From: Anaspis maculata | Taxonomy: Eukaryota > Arthropoda > Insecta > Coleoptera > Scraptiidae | Direction of reading: 5' to 3' | Length of the DNA stretch: 64,000 nucleotides | Assembly (NCBI GenBank): GCA_949128115.1 | Contig: OX421964.1 | Coordinates: forward strand, 3,286,001 to 3,350,000 | In this document: piece by piece, positions 54,105 through 64,000 of the stretch | How positions within the stretch are numbered: the stretch's first letter is position 1 | Layout: every line of letters starts with the position of its first letter | Program-made: the position numbers and the translations under genes | The notes under the pieces: generated by a model | The model's database searches: none | Seen by the model: only the letters and a program-made list of their open reading frames with translations | What the model was told of the DNA's origin: nothing

Positions 54105-56050
54105 TAGCTGAATTGTTTCTACGAATCCATTGTATCTATAAATTCTGGAATATCGCTGCAAAATCTTCTAAAATATTGCTTCAAGATCTTCTGCAATATC
54201 GCTTTGCTAGTCGTTTTGCTAATTCGCTACTAAGAGATAATTGGAAGCATTGAAATTGAAGCTGATGGATTTCTGGAATTTGGGTTTTCCGGGTCAAGTT
54301 TTCCGTGAGTTTTCTCGAGATGCGTATAGACAATACAAATAGAAAAGACCATATGTTGTCACGGATTTTTACGGTTGCGTAGGAACCAGGCAAGTCCATC
54401 ATTCAAAAAAAGGTTGGCTGATTTTTGATGCTCCAATATCCATGACGACGGTGGTGATAACATAATTATGGTCTTCTCTATTTGTATTACTATACATAAG
54501 TTCACGGCCTCCCCGCCTCCTTGATGTACAGAATTATGATAAGTGGCACAAATACATCTATATGTCTCACCATTACTTATAATAAGTGTAGTAAAATAAT
54601 ACCTACCTAAATAGAAGCCGAATATCGCATCGCATCTCTAAATTTAGAACACAATGAAACAAGCGCCGCTTAATGAACGCAAATGAATAATTCTACACCG
54701 CCATCAGTCATGAGAGGGTCGTTATGTGTTTCAATGTTATGTTATACCTGCCTTTTATTGCCTAATTAAAATCCCGCATGGAGAAACGAATATACCTGAA
54801 CGAGAGCTCGGTGGTGTTAGACACAACACATTCCCCAATTAGAGCTTCAGAACAATTTTCTACTTTAATCAATAATGTTGCTTTGACTAGACATGACACC
54901 TAAACATTGGAATAAATTCTAAAGCTAACATCTTCAAAATAAGACGGTTGCTGTTTATTTTACATAGATTCAGTTTTTTTTTGACGAGGTTGAAGGATTT
55001 TTTCTTAGATATATTTTCTTGAATTTTTTGCTTGAATTATTGCACCTTTGAAGCTCTTTCGAATTTAGAGCATCAGATAGATGAGTACGTGATTAAAAGT
55101 TCACATGGGTTTCCGAAAATTTGCATTTTAATCGAATTCGATATAATATAAGCCGGCACTCTTGCGGGACGCCTTTGAATAATGGCGCATCACCAAGAAG
55201 CAATTTGTAATAAGAATAAGGCTGTAAACTTGAAATTCAGCTTTCTGTTTTTCTTCTCTCATTTCAAGCTCTCTAAGATAAATTCACCTGAATTACCTTA
55301 TATCCTCCTCGCAACGAAATAGGTAGCAGCAGCAGTCCCTTTGAAAGTGATCCATTTTAATGAAATAATGGAGACAGCCGCATTTTTGATGAACAAAAAA
55401 TATCTGCTTGTACATAGGAAATTATTAAAATATGCGACATCCAAGCTATAAATAACTATCATTATCTTCGAGACTCCGAGGAAGTAAAAATATGTGAAGC
55501 ATCAGGTAATATAGTATGGGTAATAAAATACCACGACTTTATGAAAAGGCGACAATAAAGCAATAAAAGGCAAAAATTCGAGAAAAAAAAACAACTTTGA
55601 AGAACAGTGTTTCGCTTCTGATGAGAAATTTCTCGATCAAACGCGACGCCCACACGGCTCCTGCTTTTCCTCATTTCATACCTGGTGCATAATGAGCGCG
55701 TGTCACCTGAACGGAACGGTAAAAAACGTCGCGTGATTGATTTATCACCGAATAGATTGTTTAATAGACTAAGTAAATCCAGCATCGTTATAATTTCCAT
55801 AATTGTGGAATATGGCCGGTTATTATATTGGCTCGGTGTAGGTATATCGCAATAATAAATCGATTTAATGGCCATAGTAAATACACGAACCGTCAACTCA
55901 ATTCTGACATGCCACAAACTTATTGTTTCCTATTTTATGCGGTCAAGTTGGTAGTGTTTCAATAACGTTAATAGACTTCATGATAGGTCATAGCGCTGTC
56001 CGGATTAGTAGTCCAATTGAATTATTACAGTAGTTATGCCGCCTGAGTAG
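54105..56050. other. Degenerate repeat remnant, then apparently unique sequence
   Basis: 54107-54235 shows AATATCGCTGCAAAATCTTC-like words related to those at 40060-40270 and 41980-42360. From 54260 to 56050 I see no repeats or credible gene. A TGATTGATTTAT sequence at 55734-55745 resembles a composite Hox/Exd binding site, with a CACCTG E-box nearby at 55704. Confidence 0.35.
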
Positions 56051-56059
56051 TAGTTGTTG

Positions 56060-57240
56060 GGAGCTTAATTAATTAAATCTGGCTTGAAAACTTTGGGTTT
56101 GCTAGCTCCAACAAGCAGACATTCCAAGCGATTTGTGATATAACTATAATCAATTTCACGGCTCTCTGCATTAGAGCAAGCTATTGAAAAAATCGGTTGC
56201 GTTGGTACGAATGGCACGTTGTGGACTTGTTGGCGGCTAGCTGTCTTCATGTGCAATTTTCAATGTGACATTGTCACCGACTCGGGGAGTCATGTACGCG
56301 AAAATGAAAGTTTTCGAGAATATGCGAGGAATCGTTAGTTTCTTTTGAGTGATTTGCAGTGTGGACGATAAGGTACATTGTCTCAACGGGTTGGTGGGTC
56401 TTCGCCAAGGCTATTAGATTTTTGCCGGCCACTGAAGAAATTAGGCCGAGAGTCAGTGATGCCGTGAAGAAATGGTATGTAAAAAGGAAAAACCCACTGC
56501 CCAAGAGGAAACTTATTCTTTAGATGGACAATATGGATAGTTGGACAATAATTTATGGAGTTGAACTAGATGGAGACGAGACAATTTGGGTGTGAGTAGG
56601 TAGGTAATCAGGTATGTACACTGTGTTGTCTGTCAGCATGTGTCTTCATACCTCGCTTGCTGTCGCAGCAGGTACAATAGGTAGAGCTAGAATAAGTACC
56701 TAGTACTCACTACTCCAGTGATGTGCATCAGAAGATGTAGCGAGTGGTATCCTGCCGATCTTAGACAGCATTCATTAGTAGCCGCCAAAAACCCAACAAC
56801 CTCAGCGGAGACCCACAAACCAGTAAAGACAATGTCCCTCATCGCCAATCTTCGTCTTTGACGTCGAAATCTTCCACTTCTTTTCTCTCAATCGTGAGGT
56901 GAGCGGTTCAGTAATCGCAAAGCTTTTCATAAATTCACGATAATATCCAATCAGCCCTAAAAATCCTTCCAGTAGTAGTCTTTTGGTTGTTGGAATCGAG
57001 AAATTTTCTATGGCCTAAATTATGGTCTGCATTGAGCCTGATCCCTTGGAGGGTGACAACATTTCCTAGGTATAGAATTTTCCTTCTGAGAAACTCCGAT
57101 TTGTCAAGCTGGATTTTCGAATGGACTCTTCTGAGTCTTTCGGATACTTCGCGAAGTTTGATGCCATGTTCTTGAACGGCAGTAAAGAAAACTATGATTT
57201 CATTCAGGTATACTCACCTTCGCCGCACAAACTATTCTTT
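56060..57240 (-). pseudogene. Ty3/gypsy pol fragment, C-terminal RT and decayed RNase H
   Basis: The minus strand reads YLNEIIVFFTAVQEHGIKLR (the expected YLDDIIVFS step, with the catalytic pair altered to NE), then SERLRRVHSKIQLDKSEFLR and ILYLGNVVTLQGIRLN. In another frame follows GFLGLIGYYREFMKSFA (about 56920). Further on, REIDYSYITNRLECLLVGASK (about 56130) resembles the E-x-x-YS-x-T-x-x-E-C-L step of gypsy RNase H. Frameshifts and loss of the active-site acids show it is dead. Its N-terminal half lies at 59061-59450. Confidence 0.75.
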
Positions 57241-57784
57241 TCGTCCTTAGGAACATACAAGGGCCCTCCAGGATGCCATTTTTAAAGTCTTGGAAGAATA
57301 ACACAATAAAACTTTTTTGAGCAAACTGTCGCGATTGTTGATAAGGGCAAATGTAATTTACCTATTCAGTTCAATCATTTTGTCAAATTCCAGAATTCAA
57401 AAACGCCGAAAATGGTAGAATTTGTTGAACTTTATAAAAATTTAACACTACAATAAAACATGGTCGCATGAAATATTCAATATTTTTGGACATACCACAA
57501 TGGAAGTGAAAAAGCTAATGAGCTGTCAAGTTTCAAGATCTATTAAACAAATAATACTATCTTTAATCATTATTTGAAAAACTCGAAGAGTCAAAATGGC
57601 AGATTCTCGTTTTGACCACTTTGAATCCTCATAGAAACCAAAATAAGAACATCTAAAACTGATAATTGCGACAGTAGACGTGTAAATGTGCAAACTAGAT
57701 TAACATGAGGGAAAATGGACCAAAATGCAACCATTGAAATTTTATGGAAGCAAGGAAAATTGCCGAAGTCTTCCAGGACCCCAG

Positions 57785-59049
57785 TAGGCCAGTCAAATTA
57801 GAACAAATTTTTCCGTTTGAGGGAGAAAACTGTTGGAGTTTTTGAAATTTGACAGTAATATCCGGTAAGGTGTACTATTGAACATACTAAAAGTCCCCAA
57901 CTCCACCTATTGAGTTCGAGCCGCCATCTTGGAAAAATGGTCCTTCGATCCAATTTTCTGCTTATATTCCGCTAATCATCGGAGATATTCAATTAAGTTT
58001 AATAAAAATCAAGGCTATAAAATTGTCTACAAGAATTGTTCCATACCGAGTCTTTTCTCGTATCTGTTGATATTAATAAAATTAAATGACCAAAAAAAAT
58101 ATCAAAAAATAAGCGATTTTTTGCCTATGGCTAGAGATATAGTCTTCAAAATTTGTGAAGATGATGGCAGTCTACATCAAAGCTAAACGTGACAGTTGAG
58201 ATAGAAACAAAAATTGTGAAAATATTTTTTTATTCTTTTCTTAATTAGGCAAAAATTTGGTTTTCGAGTTTGACATTTCCAACAGGGCGGAGTGAAGGTT
58301 TCAATCGAACATCAATCAGTTTTGATATTTACATATTGTGAGACAAGATTTCATCAGTATTGTGCCTTCACGAGCTTCTGGAATGCTCGATATGAATTAA
58401 ACTAAAAGAATAATAGGTAAGTCCAAAAAGTGTTGTCGATTGGTTCTGAAGGAAACATTTCGAAACAAAAGACATCAGCAAAGGATATACAGGAGGTCCA
58501 AAGGTTATTCAACTGTATATGAGCCCCATATTGATGTGCCTTATCCAAAATAGTACAAAAGAATCAATCAAAATGTTGAAATCCGCAAAAAGTAACTATA
58601 CAAAATGGAAGTAGTGAAGCATACCTGGTGCCAAAAATACAGCCTTTACAGTGCTGAGGAGAAGAACAAAATCAATTGATTTATTTGAAAGTTATTAGTC
58701 CTCAAACTTGACTTTACAAATTTCAGCCAGTCAAATAAGGAAAAGTGGAGAGAAGTAACTGTCGGAGTTTCAGAAATTTGACAGGGATGTTCGCTAAGGT
58801 ATACTTATAAACATACTAAAAGTCCTCGCTTCTACCTGTTGTGCTCGAGCCGCCATCTTGGAAAAATGGTAATAAACTTGATCAAAGGACCATTTTTTCA
58901 AGATGGCGACTCGAGCTCCATAGGTAGAGTTGGGGGACTTTTAGTATGTTCAACAGTACATCTTACCGGACATTACCGTCGAATTTCCAAAACTCCAACA
59001 GTTTTTCCCCTCCTTTATTCCCTTAAGCTTTCCTTATTTGACTGGCCTA
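57785..59049. mobile_element. Foldback element of 1.27 kb inside the gypsy remnant
   Basis: The left arm 57785-57950 and right arm 58880-59049 are inverted repeats (TAGGCCAGTCAAAT at the outside, GCCGCCATCTTGGAAAAATGG near the inside). A third copy at 58727-58869 lies in the same sense as the left arm. With the right arm it forms a tight hairpin with a 10-nt spacer. CAG flanks both ends (57782-57784 and 59050-59052). The interior has no transposase. Confidence 0.7.
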
Positions 59050-59060
59050 CAGTGTAATGC

Positions 59061-59450
59061 ACGAACGAAAGCTAAGCAGGTGTCGTTTTGGATACCTCTT
59101 AAAATGTTGTCCATCACGTGCTGAGAAGTTGAGGGCGCGCTCTTCAGACCGAAGGGCGTTCTTTTGAAATGATACTGTCCATTGTCTACACAAAAAGCAG
59201 TTTTTTCGACGTTGCTAGGTTCCATCTCAATCTGGTGGGAACCACTAGTGAGATCAAGACACGTAAATATCGACTTCTGCTCAATTTGTCGAGTATTTCG
59301 GAGATGTTTGGTGAAATATAGATATAGATCATTTATATTCTAAGTAGTATTTTCGTTTGGTTCTTAGTAAATAGTTTACGACTAAACGCCATTTGCGTTT
59401 GTTTGCTACATAAAATTTTTTGGGTAACGACCCAAATTGGTGCATTGAAG
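59061..59450 (-). pseudogene. Ty3/gypsy pol fragment, N-terminal RT
   Basis: On the minus strand: VANKRKWRLVVNY (about 59410), then EILDKLSRSR, CLDLTSGSHQIEMEPSNVEK (across a frameshift near 59270), TAFCVDNGQYHFKRTPFGLK and QHVMDNILRGIQNDTCLAFV. This is the standard order up to the residue before the YLDD step in gypsy RT. The frame then runs into foreign sequence at about 59061, and the next motif is found 1.84 kb away at 57220, so one gypsy copy was split by insertion. Confidence 0.8.
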
Positions 59451-60906
59451 GAGAAACTTGAGTGTTCAATGATTTCCTAGTCAGGCATGTCTGAAATTAA
59501 TTTGTCGACTCCTACTTATGCACGTGAGGATAACGAGAACTCTTCGTGTATATGCGCTTTATCGTCTTATGTTCCATCCATCTTATGGTTGGCGGAATTT
59601 GTAAAAGATGGTTCTTGGTCTGGAAAATGGAAAATGAGAATCGCCATTCTAATTCAAAAACAGGTTAATGATGATGTACTTCACAGCTAGTAGTAAAAAA
59701 ATGTTTATTGATATACCCTATTGTAATTTGCAGGTGAGTGGATCTTTCACGACTGGGTTCGCAATGTGAGCAGAAGCCCAAATCCATGCCTCTCCACCCT
59801 AAAGAAAACCATGTAGGTAAATACCTATTTCTCAAAATTACAGAAGTTGCATCAGCGTATTTCACAATTCTATTCTGGAACAGAAAAAAGAAACGCCTTT
59901 TCCGGACGCTTTGGCATCTGTCCGTCTGTCTGTTCGAGTTGTCATCTAACTTTTTTTTTTTGTTGTTTTTGGCTACGAGCAGAGCTCACTCAGCCACGTC
60001 ATCTAACTTCTCTTTTACTAGAAGTGTCTTTCGTTTAAGTAGCATTCACTTGGTAAACAATATTAAAACATACAAAAAACGTCACAACGCATGGTGAGCG
60101 GCAAATTTGCTGTTTTACGCACTTTGCTAGGTACTCAGAATGTCTAGGTAGGAACGAAATATAACTTCTGTAGGAAACAAATTACAGGATGTTTGTGTCG
60201 GGCCGGAATTTCGCGGATATTGTGACTAAGAAGATGGGAGCTAAAAGAGGACTGGAGATTTATTAAAAAACTTCATAAAAGTGTCGTAAAAAATAATGTC
60301 GTTGGAGTCGAGTGGATTTTTACACGCCAGTCTGGTGACAAAGCGTTCTTGTACATAATCTTTTTATATCTGATGTGGTGGTATCTCGCTTATTTTTGTC
60401 CTTTCATGATGTGTCCTTGATGTTTGTTGCATGTTCCCCACCTGTGTGTATGATAACTGAAATTTGGCAAAAAAATTATAGTTTTCCTGATGCTTGGTGC
60501 TGAATACCAAAAGTGAATTGGGAAAGTCGCCAGCTCCATCGAGCAAGTCTACCACCAGCTTCTCGTCTTTGAAAAACGATCCTGATTGCAGGCTAAATAC
60601 AGTGGAAACCCCGTAGAACCTGCCAGACAATACCAAACATACTTGCCAAATGTATTTTCGCAGCACCTTTGAGGTGAAAGACGAATTTTGAAATTCAAAA
60701 ATACGGCTCAAATCTCAATTGCAAGAGAAATTTTCATTCGGGAACTACTAACGCCATGTGATGGTTCGCAAGTAACAATGCTTTGCTTCAAAATCATGCA
60801 AAATCATGAAGTTGAACTCTCAACTTCACCTCTTCATAACTCGAAGGATATATGAGCCAATTTTTTTCTACTATTTTGTCCGTGTTCCGTCAACGTCTTC
60901 CACAAC
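59451..60906. other. No gene recognised
   Basis: AT-rich sequence without tandem structure. Frames at 59738-60097 and 60364-60711 (minus) show no domain and biased composition. A T10 run occurs near 59953 and GTCCGTCTGTCTGTTCG near 59923. Confidence 0.35.
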
Positions 60907-61130
60907 GTATATATCCCATACACTTTCTATTTCCAGTTGAATGATTTTTTGGAGCAATAAAGTGACAAGCTGGAGCACTGGGAGAATATCTACGGCCGAT
61001 GACCGCTGATAGTTTAGGTCCAAAACTTTGCAGGTGCCATCAGCCGTAGCCGTAGCTCTCCAGCTTGTCACTTTATTTCTGCTCCAAAAAGTCATTCTAC
61101 CGAAAATAGAAAGTGTATGGGGTATAGATA
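60907..61130. mobile_element. Palindromic MITE-like element, second copy of the CAGCCGTAG core
   Basis: The arms pair CCCATACACTTTCTAT (60915-60930) with ATAGAAAGTGTATGGG (61106-61121), and GGAGCAATAAAGTGACAAGC with GCTTGTCACTTTATTTCTGC. The centre contains CCAAAACTTTGCAGGT followed by CATCAGCCGTAGCCGTAG, as in the element at 155-346. The outermost arms differ between the two copies. Confidence 0.65.
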
Positions 61131-61182
61131 CGGGAGGAAATCCGCCATTTTTGAATAACCTGTATGTGAGTTTTGTGCTTGT

Positions 61183-62758
61183 AGCCCAGGCGCCAGGGAG
61201 CAAAAATCAGCTCAGTAAGGAAATAATTGTTTACTGGCTGGAAACTAGCTCAAAATGATCTCTGTGGCTTAGGTTTTGACATACTAATTTTCCCATTTTC
61301 GGAAATGTCGGCGTCATGTCGCCATCATCAACAAGAAGTGCACCATCGTGGTTTTTGCCGAATATCTTGATTTTGGGTCATCTGACAGCAAAAGATGTGA
61401 GGAGTCATTTTGAAACCAATGAAATTCCCCACAAAACAGTTTTTGAAATAACTTTCTGTCTTTGAGATAGAGCTTCTGGAAGCGAGAGGCATTGTCGTGA
61501 AAGCTCCATGGTCACTTGACTGGAAAAACTAAAATGTCGATGTGACAAAAAAATTTCAAAATGAGATTTCTCGAGAATACTTCATGCTATAGTTGCGGTG
61601 AGGGTCTTAAACTCTCCCTCTTGAACCGTAGATTACGAATATAGAAAAGTTAAAAAACGTCACATTGTACATATACAGGGTGTACTGAGGGAATCAAATC
61701 AGATCAGAGAAATTTTACATATTTCTTCGATTTAGCCTATATGCGACACTCTAAGCACCTATCACGAGTCCAATATCAATATGGATTTGCTCTGTAAGCT
61801 TCACTTGATACACTAAAGAAGTGGTCAGCTCACAGCTTTACTGTAAAATGTTTTAAAGGCCCTCTGAAATCATCAAAATTTACAGTAGCAAGAAATGTAT
61901 GTAACAGTATATTATATACCAAGGGACCAAAGTGAATTTTTAATTTGAGGATTTGGACCCAAAGGGCCCTTGAGCAACAAACTTCACCCAAGGGATCAAA
62001 AAGTCACTTTGGTTCCTTGGTATATAATATACTGTTACATACATTTCTTGCTACTGTAAATTTTGATGATTTCAGAGGGCTTTTAAAACATTTTACAGTG
62101 AAGCTGTGAGTTGACCACTTCTTCAGTGTATTAAGTGAAGCTTACAGAGCAAATCCATATTGATATTGGACTCGTGATAGGTGCTTAGAGTGTCACATAT
62201 AGGCTAAATCGAAGAAATATGTCAAACTTCTCTGATCTGATTTTTTTCTCTCAGTACACCCTGTATAATTATGTACGATGTGACGTTTTCGACTTTCCAG
62301 TATTCGTAATCTACGGTTCAAGAAGAAGAGTTTAAGACCATCACCGCAACTATAGCATGAAGGATTCTCGAGTAATCTCATTTTGAAATTTTTTTGTCAC
62401 ATCGACATATTAGTTTTGCAAGTCAAGTGGCCATGGAGCTCTAACGACAATGACTCTCGCTTCCATAAGCTCTATCTTGAAGACCATGGGCCGCAAAAAG
62501 TTGATTTAAAAACCAAACTGTTGGGAATTTCATAGGCTTCAAAATGACTTCTTACATTTTTTGCTGTCAGATGACCCAAAATTAAGATATTCGGCAAAAT
62601 CCACGCTGGTGCACTTCTTGTTGATGGTGGCGACATGACGCCGACATTTCCGAAAGGGGGGAAACTAGTATGTCAAAACCTAAGCTACACAGATCGTTTT
62701 AAGCTAGTTTTCACCAGTAAACAATCATTTCCTTATTGTTTTCCCTGGCGCCTGGGCT
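61183..62758. mobile_element. 1.58-kb foldback (long hairpin) element
   Basis: Arms of about 760 bp (61183-61940 and 61999-62758) are inverted repeats, from AGCCCAGGCGCCAGGGA outside to TATATACCAAGGGACCAAAG inside, around a spacer of about 58 nt. CAGGGTGTACTGAGGGAATC lies within the arms. They differ by scattered substitutions (about one in ten by eye). TTG occurs just outside each end, a possible but weak 3-bp duplication. The element ends about 175 bp beyond the 3' end of the CAP exon. Confidence 0.8.
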
Positions 62759-62930
62759 ATTGGGGATGTCACGCAATCACAATTCAAGGCTTCTTCTATC
62801 GAACTCGAAGAAACAGATGACAGCAAAACTAATGAGTCTCATTACTAATTTTTTGATGGGCCAGAGCTTATGAGATGAACACCAAGTGGGCACGATAAAC
62901 TGTGTTGCGGACCAAAAACTACAGGTTCAT

Positions 62931-62947
62931 TTTATTAGAATTTTATT
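62931..62947 (-). terminator. Polyadenylation signals of the CAP gene
   Basis: Two AATAAA hexamers on the minus strand (62942-62947 and 62931-62936) lie about 22 and 33 bp after the TAG at 62969-62971. Their position supports that TAG as the natural stop of the gene. Confidence 0.6.
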
Positions 62948-63430
62948 CTTGTTGAACACAAAAACTCTCTAGTCAACAGTAGTGACGACAAAAGCATCAT
63001 CGGTGATGATTTCGGTACGCACGACGCCAACGTCAACGTCAACTCGGGCGAGGCCCTTGCGACGGAAGGATCTAAACCCAGGGACGATGACGATAACGAA
63101 ATGAAAAACTCGACGGGAGGTTCGGGCGGCATCACGGCCCTTCCGCACAGCCCTCTGTATGCGGGCTCTTGCCCGGCGGGCATGTTCGGAGCACATCGCG
63201 AAGCCGCCGGGCCCGTGGTGAAGACCCGTTCTCCCGGTATGTTGCCCGACAGAAGGTAGTTGCAGGTGACGAAAAACTCTTTTTCCTTCTGGTCCGTCGC
63301 AACCCCGCACCCGACCTCTGTAGTCAAGGCCCAGAGCAGCGTTATCACGTGTCCGATCATTTTTTGTTTTCTTTTTGGCTGGAATACGCCGAAGAGGGCC
63401 TCGTCAGTGATGTCCTTGAATTCTTGGTAC
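62935..63430 (-). CDS. Last exon of a CAP-superfamily (venom-allergen-like/CRISP) secreted protein
   Basis: From a 3' splice site (TTCATTCACAG ending at 63431) the minus strand opens with YQEFKDITDEALFGVFQ; a preceding split codon could supply the usual W of the WY-x-E step. Then come the CAP signature GHVITLLWALTTEVGCG and the second conserved block FFVTCNYLLSGNIPGERVF. CAP proteins are usually secreted, disulphide-bonded proteins of about 200-250 residues; this is the C-terminal part, with cysteines in VGC, VTC, SRC and GLC. The SCAP-like tail after GLC runs to a TAA at 62935 in this frame. The next frame instead looks more coding from about 63110 and ends in TAG at 62969. Earlier exons with the signal peptide should lie beyond 63430, possibly outside the window. 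No function beyond the family can be claimed. Confidence 0.7.
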
Positions 63431-63441
63431 CTGTGAATGAA
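63431..63441 (-). promoter_or_regulatory. 3' splice site of the CAP exon
   Basis: The minus strand reads TTTCATTCACAG, with AG at 63431-63432, and the reading frame opens directly after it. The exon would begin with the last base of a split codon, so the upstream intron has phase 2. Confidence 0.6.
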
Positions 63442-63510
63442 ATGAGATTCGGTTAGAGAGCATCGACGACGCGACGTGTTGTTGGTCGGAAGGAAATCGT
63501 CAGTATTTCT

Positions 63511-63735
63511 CGAGGGACAAACCGCTGGGGAAGTCTGGTGTACATGCCGGAAGGAAGTCCAGGGGAAGTCCGGGGGAAGTCCGGGGGGAGTCCGGGGGAA
63601 GTCCGAGGAAGTCCGAAGAAGTCCGAAGGAAGTCCGAAGGAACCCGGATTTCCTTCCGAGGACTTCCTTCCTTCCCCGAAATCCTTACGAGGGGGAAGTC
63701 TGGTGTACAGAATTTGACCAGCGGTTTGCCCTTCG
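63511..63735. mobile_element. 225-bp non-autonomous DNA element with 8-bp target duplication
   Basis: The ends are 18-bp inverted repeats with 16 matches: CGAGGGACAAACCGCTGG at 63511-63528 and, read inward from the right, CGAAGGGCAAACCGCTGG (63718-63735). GTATTTCT stands on both sides, at 63503-63510 and 63736-63743. An 8-bp duplication points to hAT or a similar superfamily. Inside are a GGGGAAGTCTGGTGTACA direct repeat (63527-63544 and 63692-63709) and a GGAAGTCCGG-type minisatellite of 9-11-bp period (63551-63650), followed by its inverted form GGACTTCCTTCC. It lies just upstream of the CAP exon, presumably in the intron. Confidence 0.75.
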
Positions 63736-63828
63736 GTATTTCTGTTTGGTGTCATTCGTCATTGTTGGCAACACTTCGAGGCAATGCGACTTTAGACGTC
63801 ACTTTCACATAAGACTGTGAAGTGAAGT

Positions 63829-64000
63829 ATAAATAGTACCCTCAGGGCTGGGCGAAACTCCGTATTGTGAGCAATTACCTTAGAAGTGCAAATTCCAAAT
63901 TAAGGCAAAATTGGTCAAAAATGCTGAAGTTATTGCCAAAAACATTCTTCCAAAATTCCACTTTGAAGGGCTGTATTTTCGTTTATACACATTTGCCGAT
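63829..64000 (+). other. TATA-like motif and hAT-like end, cut by the window edge
   Basis: TATAAATAG occurs at 63829-63837. CAGGGCTGGGCGAAACTCC follows at 63843 and resembles the CAGGGCTGGGC end of hAT elements seen (reversed) at 13929. The two readings compete, and the window ends before either can be settled. Confidence 0.3.

Noticed and set aside
55462..55917. 151-codon minus-strand frame
   Set aside because: No domain and low-complexity hydrophobic stretches; isolated in AT-rich sequence.
1..64000. A coordinated multi-gene defence or biosynthetic system
   Set aside because: Apart from one CAP exon, all recognisable coding sequence belongs to transposable elements; no operon-like or cluster structure exists.

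Overview
This window looks like the repeat-rich, AT-rich genome of an arthropod, most likely an insect. The evidence is BEL/Pao, Ty3/gypsy and jockey-like non-LTR retrotransposons, hAT-, Harbinger- and Tc1-type remnants, and one spliced exon of a secreted CAP (venom-allergen-like) protein. I cannot name the species. No prokaryotic features, rRNA, tRNA or CRISPR array were recognised. Almost all long open frames belong to transposable elements; the CAP exon at the right end is the only convincing host gene.

Layout. 1-3385: G-rich satellite with nested periods of about 120, 240 and 480 bp, holding a 192-bp palindrome. 4330-13680: a 20-bp minisatellite, then macro-repeats of 1.4-2.4 kb written in a 10-11-bp quasi-periodic ATTTC word; one unit carries a LINE fragment. 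13735-13929: a hAT-like end. 13930-15150: unique sequence with a recursive-splice-like site. 15200-21200: AGCT-word repeats with a (TTC)n microsatellite and a reversed tract of the ATTTC word. 21200-24618: mostly unique. 24619-26591: foldback element with satellite-like sequence inside. 26896-33054: minus-strand LINE with a 9-bp target duplication, carrying two secondary hairpin elements, lying in an AATTC-word repeat that resumes at 33055-34960 and 37840-38280. 34964-37745: minus-strand remains of an unusual reverse transcriptase and a BEL/Pao element. 38300-42400: unique and degenerate repeat sequence. 42771-43141: another BEL remnant. 43142-54104: plus-strand LINE split by a young, apparently intact BEL/Pao element (43985-50495; LTRs differing at 1 of 257 bp; 5-bp target duplication). 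54105-56050: mostly unique. 56060-59450: a Ty3/gypsy pol fragment split by about 1.84 kb that includes a foldback element. 60907-62758: two more hairpins. 62935-63430: last exon of a CAP gene, with a 225-bp element bearing an 8-bp target duplication in the intron upstream.

How the parts relate. The window is a stack of nested insertions: several elements date each other by interruption (BEL into LINE; hairpins into LINE and into gypsy). Seven long inverted repeats, 0.18-2 kb, could form double-stranded RNA if transcribed. The same satellite sequence occurs as an array and inside a dispersed foldback, which suggests a transposon-to-satellite route. Other points worth a second look are in-frame TAG codons as the only breaks I see in the plus-strand LINE frames, the 10-bp phasing of the macro-repeats, and a frame switch near the end of the CAP exon.
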